Source of the DNA: Asaia siamensis
GTDB lineage: Bacteria; Pseudomonadota; Alphaproteobacteria; Acetobacterales; Acetobacteraceae
Assembly: GCF_014635085.1 (NCBI RefSeq)
Contig: NZ_BMCH01000002.1
Coordinates: 450,715-514,714, forward strand
Length of the DNA: 64,000 nucleotides
Direction of reading: 5' to 3'
Below are positions 57,528-64,000 of the stretch, in pieces. Position numbers and translations under genes: made by a program. Under the pieces are notes generated by a model. It searched no databases and was not told the origin of the DNA. It saw nothing but the letters and a program-made list of their open reading frames with translations. The first letter of the stretch is position 1. Each line of letters opens with the position of its first letter.

Positions 57528-58304
57528 TCATCCTTCTTGTCCGGTCACGTTGCGCTCTGCCAGAGCCGCCAGTTCGCCCCCCTCACGCCGGCCTCTGGCG
57601 AGAAGCACCCAGGCGAGAAGGGATGATCCGGCGAAAAGCAGGATTCCCAGTCCGATCTGAACGCCCTGCCCAAGCTGAGCCCCGGCGCCGATCAGCACGA
57701 AGACAAGATTCTGGGGAATGGCGCCGATGAAACTCGCCCAAGCAAAGGCACCAAGCGGCACGCCATAGAGTCCGGCCGCCGCCGTGACCATCAGGGCCGA
57801 ACCGACCGGCATGAGCCGTAGCGTCAGCACAGCCTGAAAAGGCGCTTTTTCCAGAACATGGCCTACCAGACGCAATCTGCCCCTGAAGCGCTCCTGCCAG
57901 CGCTGGCGCTGTGCGGGGCTGGCCAGTCGGCGCATCCACAGAAATCCGAGCACCGTACCACCCAGCGTCGCGGCCGAGGCCAGGCCAAAGCCGGACAATG
58001 TTCCGAACATCAGTCCGGCCGCGAGGCAGAGCGCCTGACGGGGCAGACCGAAAAGGCTGTAGGGAATGCCGATGGCAAGGAAGATCAGCGGGGCGAGGGG
58101 CTGGTTTTTCCAGCTTTCAATGGTGCCCAGCAGGGCGCGGGTTACAGGAAAGGCACGCACGAGCAGAAGCAGCCCGATGATGATCAGGATCGTCAGTGCC
58201 GGCTTCCATAGGCCCTTGGGCAAGGAACGTCTTGTCGGGGGAGGAGGCGTCAGGGGATGGGCTCCAATCTGTGCACAGACCGCGCTCAGAGCATTATCCG
58301 GCAA
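57528..58304 (-). CDS. TVP38/TMEM64 (VTT domain) membrane protein
   Basis: 258 residues with about six hydrophobic segments. The VTT/SNARE-associated domain is shown by PYSLFGLPRQALCLAAGLMFGTLSGFGLASAATLGGTVLGF in outline and LRLMPVGSALMVTAAAGL, GAFAWASFIGAIPQNLVFVLIGAG. These proteins are lipid scramblase-like; bacterial members are linked to membrane lipid handling. The only available early start is TTG 58304 without a visible ribosome site, so the N-terminus is uncertain. Confidence 0.82.
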   Translation of the reverse strand: MPDNALSAVCAQIGAHPLTPPPPTRRSLPKGLWKPALTILIIIGLLLLVRAFPVTRALLGTIESWKNQPLAPLIFLAIGIPYSLFGLPRQALCLAAGLMFGTLSGFGLASAATLGGTVLGFLWMRRLASPAQRQRWQERFRGRLRLVGHVLEKAPFQAVLTLRLMPVGSALMVTAAAGLYGVPLGAFAWASFIGAIPQNLVFVLIGAGAQLGQGVQIGLGILLFAGSSLLAWVLLARGRREGGELAALAERNVTGQEG

Positions 58305-58610
58305 AGTATCGTCTGATCTTGTGGCAGAAGCATGTCAGCCAAAAGGGCCGCAGCCATCCTGATCCATTCGACCAGTCTGAATACCAAAGCCTCTAGCAGC
58401 CGTCATCTGCTTTAGGAAGCGCCAGATGATGCAGATGGGTAACAGTGGGTGACGATTCAGTCACTTCCGCTTAATTGTCACAGAGGTTTCGTTGCTGTCT
58501 CTTAACGTAACTGGTAGCCGGGAAGTAGGTTTCTGTTTGATATCGTAACGAATGCGACCAGATCGAATAGTGCCACCTGTTTTGTCCAGTGCCGAGGGAA
58601 ACGCCACTCT
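58305..58610. other. Intergenic region between the divergent VTT and TonB-receptor genes
   Basis: About 306 bp without a gene. A short dyad GTGAC-N5/6-GTCAC lies near 58450-58464. No Fur-box-like sequence or clear -35/-10 pair was recognised, although the receptor promoter must lie here. Confidence 0.5.
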
Positions 58611-61049
58611 ATGTCGTCCAGTTTCACGCATCGCTGTCTTAAGATGCTGCTTGCAGGCACCGCCCTTGCTGGCAGCGTTCAGGTATCGACCGCCGCGCCG
58701 ACACGCCACAAGCATCATGCGTCCACACATCGGACGGCATCGCCTGCCACTACGCCGGTCGCCGCTACCGCTGCCCCCGTCGCAATGACGGCGCCGCGCC
58801 CGACGCCTGCCCCTGTCATGGCGCGCTCGCAGCCCGAAGAAATCGCCGTGACTGGCCGCAGCAGCCGTACCCGCCAGCCGGGTGGTGGCCTGATGCGCGT
58901 CGAGACGGCTCCCAAGGCTGTCCAGACCATCACGCATGACTTCATTGCCAAGCTGGCACCGAGCGTGAACCTGCAGCAGGTCATCGCCATGCTGCCTTCT
59001 GCCAACGTTACACAGGCCGATCCTTTCGGTCTCTACACGGGTCAGACGAATATCCGTGGCTTTGACGGCACTGAAGTGGGCTGGCTGCTCGATGGCGCGC
59101 CGCTCAACGATATCGGTGGCGGTCAGTTCTACGCCAACGAAGTGCTGGAATCCGAAAACCTCGACAACGTTTCGGTGCAGCCGGGCTCGGTCAATATCGA
59201 TACGCCGGTCACCAGCGCTTCGGCTGGCATGACCTCGATGACCATGAGCAACCCGTCGCATCATGCCGGGGGCATCATGGATGTGTCCTTCGGTTCATTC
59301 GACACGTTCCGCCAGTTCATTCGTCTTAATTCGGGCGATATCGGCAATAGCGGCGTGCGTGCCATGTTTGCCTTCAGCCATACCAAGGGTAACACTTGGC
59401 GTGGCCCTGGTCAGGCTGAGAAGTACCACTACGATTTCAAGCTGGTGAAGGATTTCCGCAATGGAAGCCACACCGGTCTGACAGTGGCCTATAACGATCA
59501 GACGAATGATTTCTATCTGGCTCCGAATCTCAGCCAGTGGCGCACAACGGGCTATTCGACCAATTATGCGACCGATTATGTGGGTCCTACATCGGCTGGA
59601 GCAAATTACTACAAGCTGCACGTCAACCCGTTCGAAAACGTGGTGGCGGTTCTGCCGACTCATCTTGTCATCACGCCCAAGCTGACGCTCGAAGATTCAC
59701 TCTATTTCTGGCATGGCATCGGCAACGGAACCGGCGCATCGGTTATCAATGCTTCGACCTATATGGGCAATCAGGCAGTCAAGCTTGACCTGGGCGGCGC
59801 CAAGAGCGTTCTGGCTCTTGCTCCGTCAAACCAGGAGCAGTTCCGTACCGGCAACACGATCGCGCTGCATTACAAGCCGGACAATCATCACGATCTGACG
59901 CTTGGCTGGTGGTATGAATATGCCAATCTCTACCAGTATTCGCCCTATGGCATTGTCAATCAGGCAACGGGTGAGGCGAACAATATCTGGGGGACGACCA
60001 ACACCATCCAGACGACCTCGGGTCAGCCGTTCCGTGCGCGTGACTTCCTGTCACTCACGCAGGTCAATACGATCTTCATCGGCGATACGATGAAGTATTT
60101 CAATGATCGCCTGAATATCCTGGTTGGCTTCAAGGAAGCCATGGTGACGCGTCGGATGTATAACTACACGCCCGGCACGCAGTATAACCGCAATCTACAC
60201 ACACCCGAGCCGCTGCCGCAGATCGGTATTTTGTGGAATTTCAACAAGCATCATCAGATCTATGTGTCGGGTAGCACCAACTTCAAGGCGCCATCCAATA
60301 CGTCTCTGGTGGACTATTATGGCACATCAGGTGTGCAGACCCAGAAGGGTGGTGCGTCCAAGCCTGAATATACAATTCAGGAAGAGCTGGGCTATCGCTA
60401 TAACGGCGAGCTGATTGTGGGCTCTATCTCGTTCTTCAACTACAACCTGACGAACCGCCAGCAGACCCTCAATTATTATGACGGGAACGCAGGCGCGAGC
60501 TACAGCCAGACGGTCAACGCAGGTGGCCAGACCACACGCGGCGTCGATATCCAGCTTTCAACGCGCGCCTGGCATCACCTGCGCCCCTATGCGACGTTTG
60601 AATATCTGCACTCGACCATCGACAACAATATCCGTGTCGGTACGGATCTGCTGCCGACAGCGGGCAAGATTGCCGTTCGTGCGCCTTCCAAGCAGGCTAA
60701 GCTTGGGCTTGACTACGATCTGGGCGGGTTCTGGATTTCGGGTCAGATCATGTATGTCGGCAAGCAATATGCCAGCTTCATGAATGACAGCTCCATTCCG
60801 CAATATGTCACCAACCAGGTCGGCATCGGCTATCGCTTCAAGAATGCAGGCTTCATGAAGTCGCCGCAGATCCAGCTGAACATGACGAACCTGACCGGTG
60901 CCAAGTTCCGCAGCGGTGTCTATGGCTTCACTACCAACCTGAATGCGACCAAGGGCGTGAATGGCACCATGATCGCAGCGGGCAACCAGCCGACCTACTA
61001 CCTCAACCCGCCCTTCTCGGCGATGGTCACCCTTTCCACCGGATTCTGA
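58611..61049 (+). CDS. TonB-dependent outer-membrane receptor
   Basis: 812 residues. Signal peptide (MSSSFTHRCLKMLLAGTALAGSV), a His/Thr/Ala/Pro-rich linker, a TonB box-like EEIAVTGR near 76-83, the plug domain (NIRGFDGTEVGWLLDGAPLNDIGG), and a beta barrel ending FSAMVTLSTGF with the terminal Phe needed for outer-membrane insertion. The substrate is unknown; nothing in the neighbourhood points to iron, cobalamin or sugar. Its stop codon abuts the stop of the convergent YbaK-type gene, so no terminator separates them. Confidence 0.93.
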   Translation: MSSSFTHRCLKMLLAGTALAGSVQVSTAAPTRHKHHASTHRTASPATTPVAATAAPVAMTAPRPTPAPVMARSQPEEIAVTGRSSRTRQPGGGLMRVETAPKAVQTITHDFIAKLAPSVNLQQVIAMLPSANVTQADPFGLYTGQTNIRGFDGTEVGWLLDGAPLNDIGGGQFYANEVLESENLDNVSVQPGSVNIDTPVTSASAGMTSMTMSNPSHHAGGIMDVSFGSFDTFRQFIRLNSGDIGNSGVRAMFAFSHTKGNTWRGPGQAEKYHYDFKLVKDFRNGSHTGLTVAYNDQTNDFYLAPNLSQWRTTGYSTNYATDYVGPTSAGANYYKLHVNPFENVVAVLPTHLVITPKLTLEDSLYFWHGIGNGTGASVINASTYMGNQAVKLDLGGAKSVLALAPSNQEQFRTGNTIALHYKPDNHHDLTLGWWYEYANLYQYSPYGIVNQATGEANNIWGTTNTIQTTSGQPFRARDFLSLTQVNTIFIGDTMKYFNDRLNILVGFKEAMVTRRMYNYTPGTQYNRNLHTPEPLPQIGILWNFNKHHQIYVSGSTNFKAPSNTSLVDYYGTSGVQTQKGGASKPEYTIQEELGYRYNGELIVGSISFFNYNLTNRQQTLNYYDGNAGASYSQTVNAGGQTTRGVDIQLSTRAWHHLRPYATFEYLHSTIDNNIRVGTDLLPTAGKIAVRAPSKQAKLGLDYDLGGFWISGQIMYVGKQYASFMNDSSIPQYVTNQVGIGYRFKNAGFMKSPQIQLNMTNLTGAKFRSGVYGFTTNLNATKGVNGTMIAAGNQPTYYLNPPFSAMVTLSTGF

Positions 61050-61535
61050 TCATTCAGTCAGAGGTGCCACCGTCCAGCCAAAATGGCTGGCGGTCGGTTG
61101 CGGGGTGATCTCGCATTGCAGGCCTCTGCGGCCTGCATTCACAAAGATCGTTTCCTGTTCGAACGCGTGCTGGTCCAGAAGGATCGGCACGCGTTTTTTT
61201 TGTCCGAACGGGCTGATACCGCCCGTCTTGTAGGCTGTGAGGCGTTCCGCATCGGGCGGTGCCATCATGGCGGCCGATTTGCCACCAAGGGCGGCGGCAA
61301 CGGCCTTGAGATGCAGCTTGTGATCAGACCTGATGATCGCGCAGGCGGGTTTGTCCTTGTCCACCCAGACCATCAGCGTCTTGAAAACACGCTCTGGCGA
61401 GACGCCGAGCGACTCTGCTGCCTGTAATCCCTTGCGGCCTGCCTCAGGGTCATACTCATGGGTGTGCAGGGTATAGGCGATTCCTTCTTTCTCCAGCAGA
61501 ACGAGGGCAGGGGTCTGGCCAGAGGCGGGCTTCAT
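61050..61535 (-). CDS. ybaK: Cys-tRNA(Pro)/Cys-tRNA(Cys) deacylase YbaK
   Basis: 161 residues. The YbaK/EbsC core reads RVFKTLMVWVDKDKPACAIIRSDHKLHLKAVAAALGGKSAAMM in outline, GGISPFGQKKRVPILLD and GRRGLQCEITP. The lysine in the VFKTL segment is the family's key residue. It hydrolyses Cys-tRNA-Pro made by ProRS in error. It resembles genuine YbaK better than the paralogue at 33222-33689. Convergent with the TonB receptor gene with no gap (TGATCA spans both stops). Confidence 0.92.
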   Translation of the reverse strand: MKPASGQTPALVLLEKEGIAYTLHTHEYDPEAGRKGLQAAESLGVSPERVFKTLMVWVDKDKPACAIIRSDHKLHLKAVAAALGGKSAAMMAPPDAERLTAYKTGGISPFGQKKRVPILLDQHAFEQETIFVNAGRRGLQCEITPQPTASHFGWTVAPLTE

Positions 61536-61605
61536 CGGTGCTTCTCCTGATGGGTCTTTTCAGGGCTCCATCAGAAAACCGGCCTGCGCCTCTGTCAAAT
61601 CAGGC

Positions 61606-62505
61606 TCAGCCCTGTTCGACTTCGACGGGCTGGGGCAGGGGCCTGCGGCGCAGGAAGGCAAGCACATTGCCAAGCAGGATCAGCACCAGTCCGGCCAGCA
61701 TGGGCGCCGACCAGTGAACCTGCTCAAAAAAGGCAGACATGCCGAGCGCGATGACGGGAGAAAGAATGGTGGCATAGGCCGCCCGATCTGCGCCGATCCG
61801 TCGCACCAGTTCAAGATAGAACAGAAATCCGGCTACCGAACCGAACACTGCCAGATAGAGCAGCCCGCCAACCCAGCTGGCCGTCAGCGGAAAGCTGTAG
61901 CTGTGGCCCAGAAGCGGGATGATGACGGCCAGAAGCGTTGCGCCGCAAACCATGCCCCAGAACACGGTATTGGTCAGGCTGAGCGCAAACCCGGCCAGAT
62001 GCCGCGAGAGCATGTTGCCGCAAGAGAAAAGGAACGTCCCCAGCAGCGCAAATCCCATCCCTGCCAGCATGAGATGCCAGTTTTCATGCGCCATATCGCC
62101 CGCCAGAAGCAGGGCGACGCCACAAACACCGAGAATGCCGCCCGCCAGCACGCGCAGATCGGGCTTCTTGCGAAAAAACAGCCAAAGGTTGAGCGTGTTG
62201 AGCAGGGTCGCCATGCTGAATACCACCGATACGGTGCCGCTCGGCAGATAGAGCTCCGAACTATAGATTCCCAGAAAATTGCAGGAGAAGAGACAGACGC
62301 CCAGACCGGCGATCCATGGCCATGCTGCCTTGGGCGGCGTGCGCAGCTTGCGGGTCACAGCAAGCCCGCTGCCTATCAGCGCTGCGGAAAGGACGAAGCG
62401 CCAGAAAATGGCCACATCGGCTGTCGTGCCGCCAATCTGCAGATGAATGGCAAACCAGGTCAGCCCCCATAGAACGACAACAGTAAAAAACAGGAAGGGA
62501 GCCAT
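61606..62505 (-). CDS. EamA/DMT-family transporter
   Basis: 299 residues with ten predicted helices in two EamA repeats: WGLTWFAIHLQIGG...FWRFVLSAALIG and, in the second half, FALLGTFLFSCGNMLSRH, AYATILSPVIALGMSAFFEQVHWSAPMLAGLVLILLGNVLAFL. Members export amino acids or other metabolites (RhaT/YddG-like). A 33-codon upstream frame (62505-62603) overlaps its ATG as TGATG and may couple translation. Confidence 0.9.
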   Translation of the reverse strand: MAPFLFFTVVVLWGLTWFAIHLQIGGTTADVAIFWRFVLSAALIGSGLAVTRKLRTPPKAAWPWIAGLGVCLFSCNFLGIYSSELYLPSGTVSVVFSMATLLNTLNLWLFFRKKPDLRVLAGGILGVCGVALLLAGDMAHENWHLMLAGMGFALLGTFLFSCGNMLSRHLAGFALSLTNTVFWGMVCGATLLAVIIPLLGHSYSFPLTASWVGGLLYLAVFGSVAGFLFYLELVRRIGADRAAYATILSPVIALGMSAFFEQVHWSAPMLAGLVLILLGNVLAFLRRRPLPQPVEVEQG

Positions 62506-62583
62506 CAGCGCGCTTTCTCAGATAAGAGGTCGGGGGCAACCCACCCTATGGGATAGAAGCGACTGGAAAAAGACCGCTGCGGT

Positions 62584-62615
62584 GCAGAAAGCATCGACGT
62601 CATGCGACTTTCTGC
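62584..62615. repeat. Perfect inverted repeat between the EamA and csbD genes
   Basis: GCAGAAAG (62584-62591) and CTTTCTGC (62608-62615) with a 16-base spacer. It lies in the shared divergent promoter region and is a candidate regulatory site or leader hairpin. Confidence 0.5.
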
Positions 62616-62721
62616 GGAATGAGGCGTTCAAGCACCTTCCCTGCCTGAGGCAGACCCACAAGGGAGAGCCTTTCGGAGGCAGACTCCCGAGAGGCAGGAC
62701 CCAGCGAGAAGGAACAGCGTC

Positions 62722-62934
62722 ATGAGCTCATTCACGGATAAGGTCAGCGGCACCGTCAAGCAGGTGGTCGGCTCGATCAAGGAAGAAACCGGCAAGCTGA
62801 CCCATAACGAGAAGCTGGAGGCCGAAGGCGCTGCCCAGAATCTCGAAGGCAAGGCCGAGAAGACAAAGGGCGATGTAAAGAGCGCCGTCAATGACGGTAT
62901 CGACAGCGTCAAGGACGGCTTCAACAAGCTCTGA
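62722..62934 (+). CDS. CsbD-family stress protein
   Basis: 70 residues, highly charged and Lys/Glu-rich, with the CsbD pattern KVSGTVKQVVGSIKEETGKLTHNEKLEAEG in outline and a second half similar in style. CsbD-like proteins (E. coli YjbJ) are abundant under general stress; their function is unclear. AAGGAACAG precedes the ATG. It ends at a strong bidirectional terminator. Confidence 0.93.
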   Translation: MSSFTDKVSGTVKQVVGSIKEETGKLTHNEKLEAEGAAQNLEGKAEKTKGDVKSAVNDGIDSVKDGFNKL

Positions 62935-62944
62935 TCCGTTTTCC

Positions 62945-62980
62945 AAAAGCCGCCTCGCATGATTATGCGAGGCGGCTTTT
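62945..62980. terminator. Bidirectional rho-independent terminator between csbD and lysE-like genes
   Basis: A perfect 16-bp stem, from AAAAGCCGCCTCGCAT to ATGCGAGGCGGCTTTT, with the loop GATT. A/T runs at both ends allow termination on either strand. It separates the converging csbD and LysE genes. Confidence 0.93.
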
Positions 62981-62992
62981 GCTTTTCTGGCG

Positions 62993-63619
62993 TCAGATCA
63001 AAACGACCAGCGCAGAAAGCGCGAGTAGCGCCGCCATGATGCGGTTGACCAGCACCAGATGTTGAGGGCTGAGAGCCGGGCGATACAGGCAAATGCCGAG
63101 AGCCGCCCAGCCAAGTTGAGATAGCAAGCCGATTGCCAGTTTGAGACCTGTTATCGCAATGAAGGCCAATGGCCAGTGCGGGCCTTCAGGCAGATAGACG
63201 GTGCCGGTGGTCAGCGCCATCACCCAGGCTTTCGGATTCGACCAGCAGAGCAGCAACGTGGTGCTCCAATGCGGCAGGTCATTCGCCTTCATGGCATCGG
63301 GAAGTGCCCGCGCGATCGTCCAGGCCAGATAAAGCATCCAGCCACTCCCCAGAATGCCTAGAATCCGTGCCAGGCCGGGATTGCGATGCAGAACTGCACC
63401 CCCACCCATGGTCGCCAGTATCAGCATCAACCCGAAAGCCAAGGTGATGGCCAGAATGCAGGGGAGGGTACGCCTCAGCCCCGAGCGTGCGGCCACATTC
63501 ATGATCAACAGATTATTCGGCCCAGGACTTGCTGAACTCGTCAGGGCAAAGATCAGGAATGAGACGAGGGCCGGAGAAGAAAGGCCAAGGGAAAGCGTCG
63601 TAGGGGAAAGCGCTTGCAT
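62993..63619 (-). CDS. LysE/RhtB-family amino acid exporter
   Basis: 208 residues with six hydrophobic segments. The family mark is FALTSSASPGPNNLLIMNVAARSGLRRTLP, followed by GGGAVLHRNPGLARILGILGSGWMLYLAWTIAR and LCWSNPKAWVMALTTGT. ATG 63619 gives the normal family length; the frame remains open to 63814 but that adds a non-family basic region overlapping a leader structure. AAAAGG lies upstream. The leader carries a short Ile-Leu-Val-rich frame and an intrinsic terminator, suggesting control by attenuation. Confidence 0.88.
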   Translation of the reverse strand: MQALSPTTLSLGLSSPALVSFLIFALTSSASPGPNNLLIMNVAARSGLRRTLPCILAITLAFGLMLILATMGGGAVLHRNPGLARILGILGSGWMLYLAWTIARALPDAMKANDLPHWSTTLLLCWSNPKAWVMALTTGTVYLPEGPHWPLAFIAITGLKLAIGLLSQLGWAALGICLYRPALSPQHLVLVNRIMAALLALSALVVLI

Positions 63620-63657
63620 CGAACGGGAACCTTTTGAAGGCCACCCGGCGAGACCAG

Positions 63658-63680
63658 AAAACCCCGCCGTTGCGGCGGGG
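63658..63680 (-). terminator. Intrinsic terminator in the lysE-like leader (candidate attenuator)
   Basis: On the minus strand CCCCGCC, loop GCAAC, GGCGGGG then TTTT. It lies about 40 bases upstream of the exporter ATG and 26 bases after the leader peptide stop. A GCGGG element at the end of the leader frame could pair with CCCGC of the stem as an antiterminator. Confidence 0.6.
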
Positions 63681-63705
63681 GTGAAAACAGGGCCTGGCAG
63701 AAACT

Positions 63706-63777
63706 CTACCCGCGCACTGATCCGTCCCTGCCCATGCAGGTAAGGGATACGACGACGAGGATGCGATGCTGGGCCAT
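63706..63777 (-). CDS. Candidate leader peptide with Ile-Leu-Val-Val-Val run
   Basis: A 23-residue frame, MAQHRILVVVSLTCMGRDG plus SVRG, ending TAG. Codons 6-10 are ATC CTC GTC GTC GTA, five branched-chain residues in a row, as in ilv/leu attenuator peptides. An in-frame TAA precedes the ATG, so the frame cannot extend upstream. No strong ribosome site is visible. It sits directly before an intrinsic terminator and the LysE-type exporter gene. Confidence 0.45.
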   Translation of the reverse strand: MAQHRILVVVSLTCMGRDGSVRG

Positions 63778-63873
63778 GGAAAAGCGAGCTTATGCGCCCG
63801 GGGGACAGACGCAAGAGGCCCTTCGTTCCCTGTTTTGTGAGTTTTTTTGGAATTAATTTGGGTTTGTTGGCTT

Positions 63874-63895
63874 GGGTATGGGGTTGGGAATCGGG
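63874..63895 (+). other. G-quadruplex-type motif upstream of the right-edge promoter
   Basis: Four G runs (63874-63876, 63880-63883, 63886-63888, 63893-63895) with loops of 3, 2 and 4 bases fit the usual quadruplex pattern. It lies about 45 bp upstream of the -35 box at 63941, in a strikingly G/T-biased stretch. Confidence 0.5.
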
Positions 63896-63940
63896 TGTAT
63901 TCTATGTGTGGCGGGGTTTTTGGGGGATTTGAGGAAGTGT

Positions 63941-63969
63941 TTGACAACCCCCCCTGGTTTCCGTAAAAG
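63941..63969 (+). promoter_or_regulatory. Strong sigma-70-type promoter at the right edge, possibly of an rRNA operon
   Basis: Consensus TTGACA (63941-63946), a 17-bp spacer and TAAAAG (63964-63969). The following CCGTTCACCGCAGCGG region resembles leaders before alphaproteobacterial 16S genes. The transcribed gene lies beyond the window, so the rRNA link is inference. Confidence 0.6.
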
Positions 63970-64000
63970 CCCGTTCACCGCAGCGGAACACGCCGCGGTG

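Overview
The window looks like a chromosomal segment of an acetic acid bacterium (Acetobacteraceae, Alphaproteobacteria). The evidence is the GC-rich coding sequence, a hopanoid-type RND exporter (HpnN-like) at the left edge, F0 ATP synthase genes with the alphaproteobacterial b/b' pair and no F1 genes beside them, the hprK-rapZ-EIIA-HPr-EI order, a fused glycine dehydrogenase GcvP, and a TonB-dependent receptor and OprB porin. The genus cannot be fixed from sequence reading alone. No insertion sequence, prophage, CRISPR array or attachment site was seen. About 60 genes fill the window densely, many in short operons with ATGA overlaps.

Left part (1-16500): 3' end of an hpnN-like gene, an OprB porin, an AIM24-family protein, a secreted HExxH metallopeptidase, a ubiquinone hydroxylase/cysE pair, glnK-amtB with a small exported protein, a SorC-regulated sugar module (F6P-aldolase-like enzyme plus PfkB kinase), a secreted nucleoside hydrolase, tRNA-Tyr, rlmB, a zinc-free-type alcohol dehydrogenase/quinone reductase and a sulfotransferase.

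Middle (16700-37900): DUF3597 protein, the regulatory PTS block (ptsI, ptsH, EIIA-Man, rapZ, hprK) with no EIIB/EIIC in view, an M61 peptidase, PutA, a small monooxygenase, then a tandem glycine riboswitch driving gcvT-gcvH-gcvP, a YbaK-type deacylase, a TonB-like protein, an AlkA-type glycosylase, an M20 peptidase and an alpha/beta hydrolase.

Right part (38000-64000): a divergent ClC protein, atpI-atpB-atpE-atpF'-atpF, two glycosyltransferases probably acting on polyprenyl-linked sugars, a creatininase-like protein with a beta-propeller protein, lldD, an AraC-controlled nitrilase/aldoxime dehydratase module with a divergent outer-membrane transporter, a nitroreductase, apt, a lone receiver protein, an MFS exporter, a VTT membrane protein, a TonB-dependent receptor, a second YbaK deacylase, an EamA exporter, CsbD and a LysE exporter. 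The window ends in a strong promoter, possibly of an rRNA operon.

The observations I rate highest are: (1) PutA keeps its proline dehydrogenase half, but both catalytic residues of its aldehyde dehydrogenase half are changed (Cys to Ser at 824, Glu to Asp at 790, spaced 34 residues as in the family); (2) a 23-codon leader ORF with five consecutive Ile/Leu/Val codons followed by an intrinsic terminator lies upstream of the LysE exporter; (3) an aldoxime-to-nitrile-to-acid pathway with an AraC regulator, a 22-bp-spaced direct repeat before the nitrilase and two abutting palindromes in the divergent promoter region.
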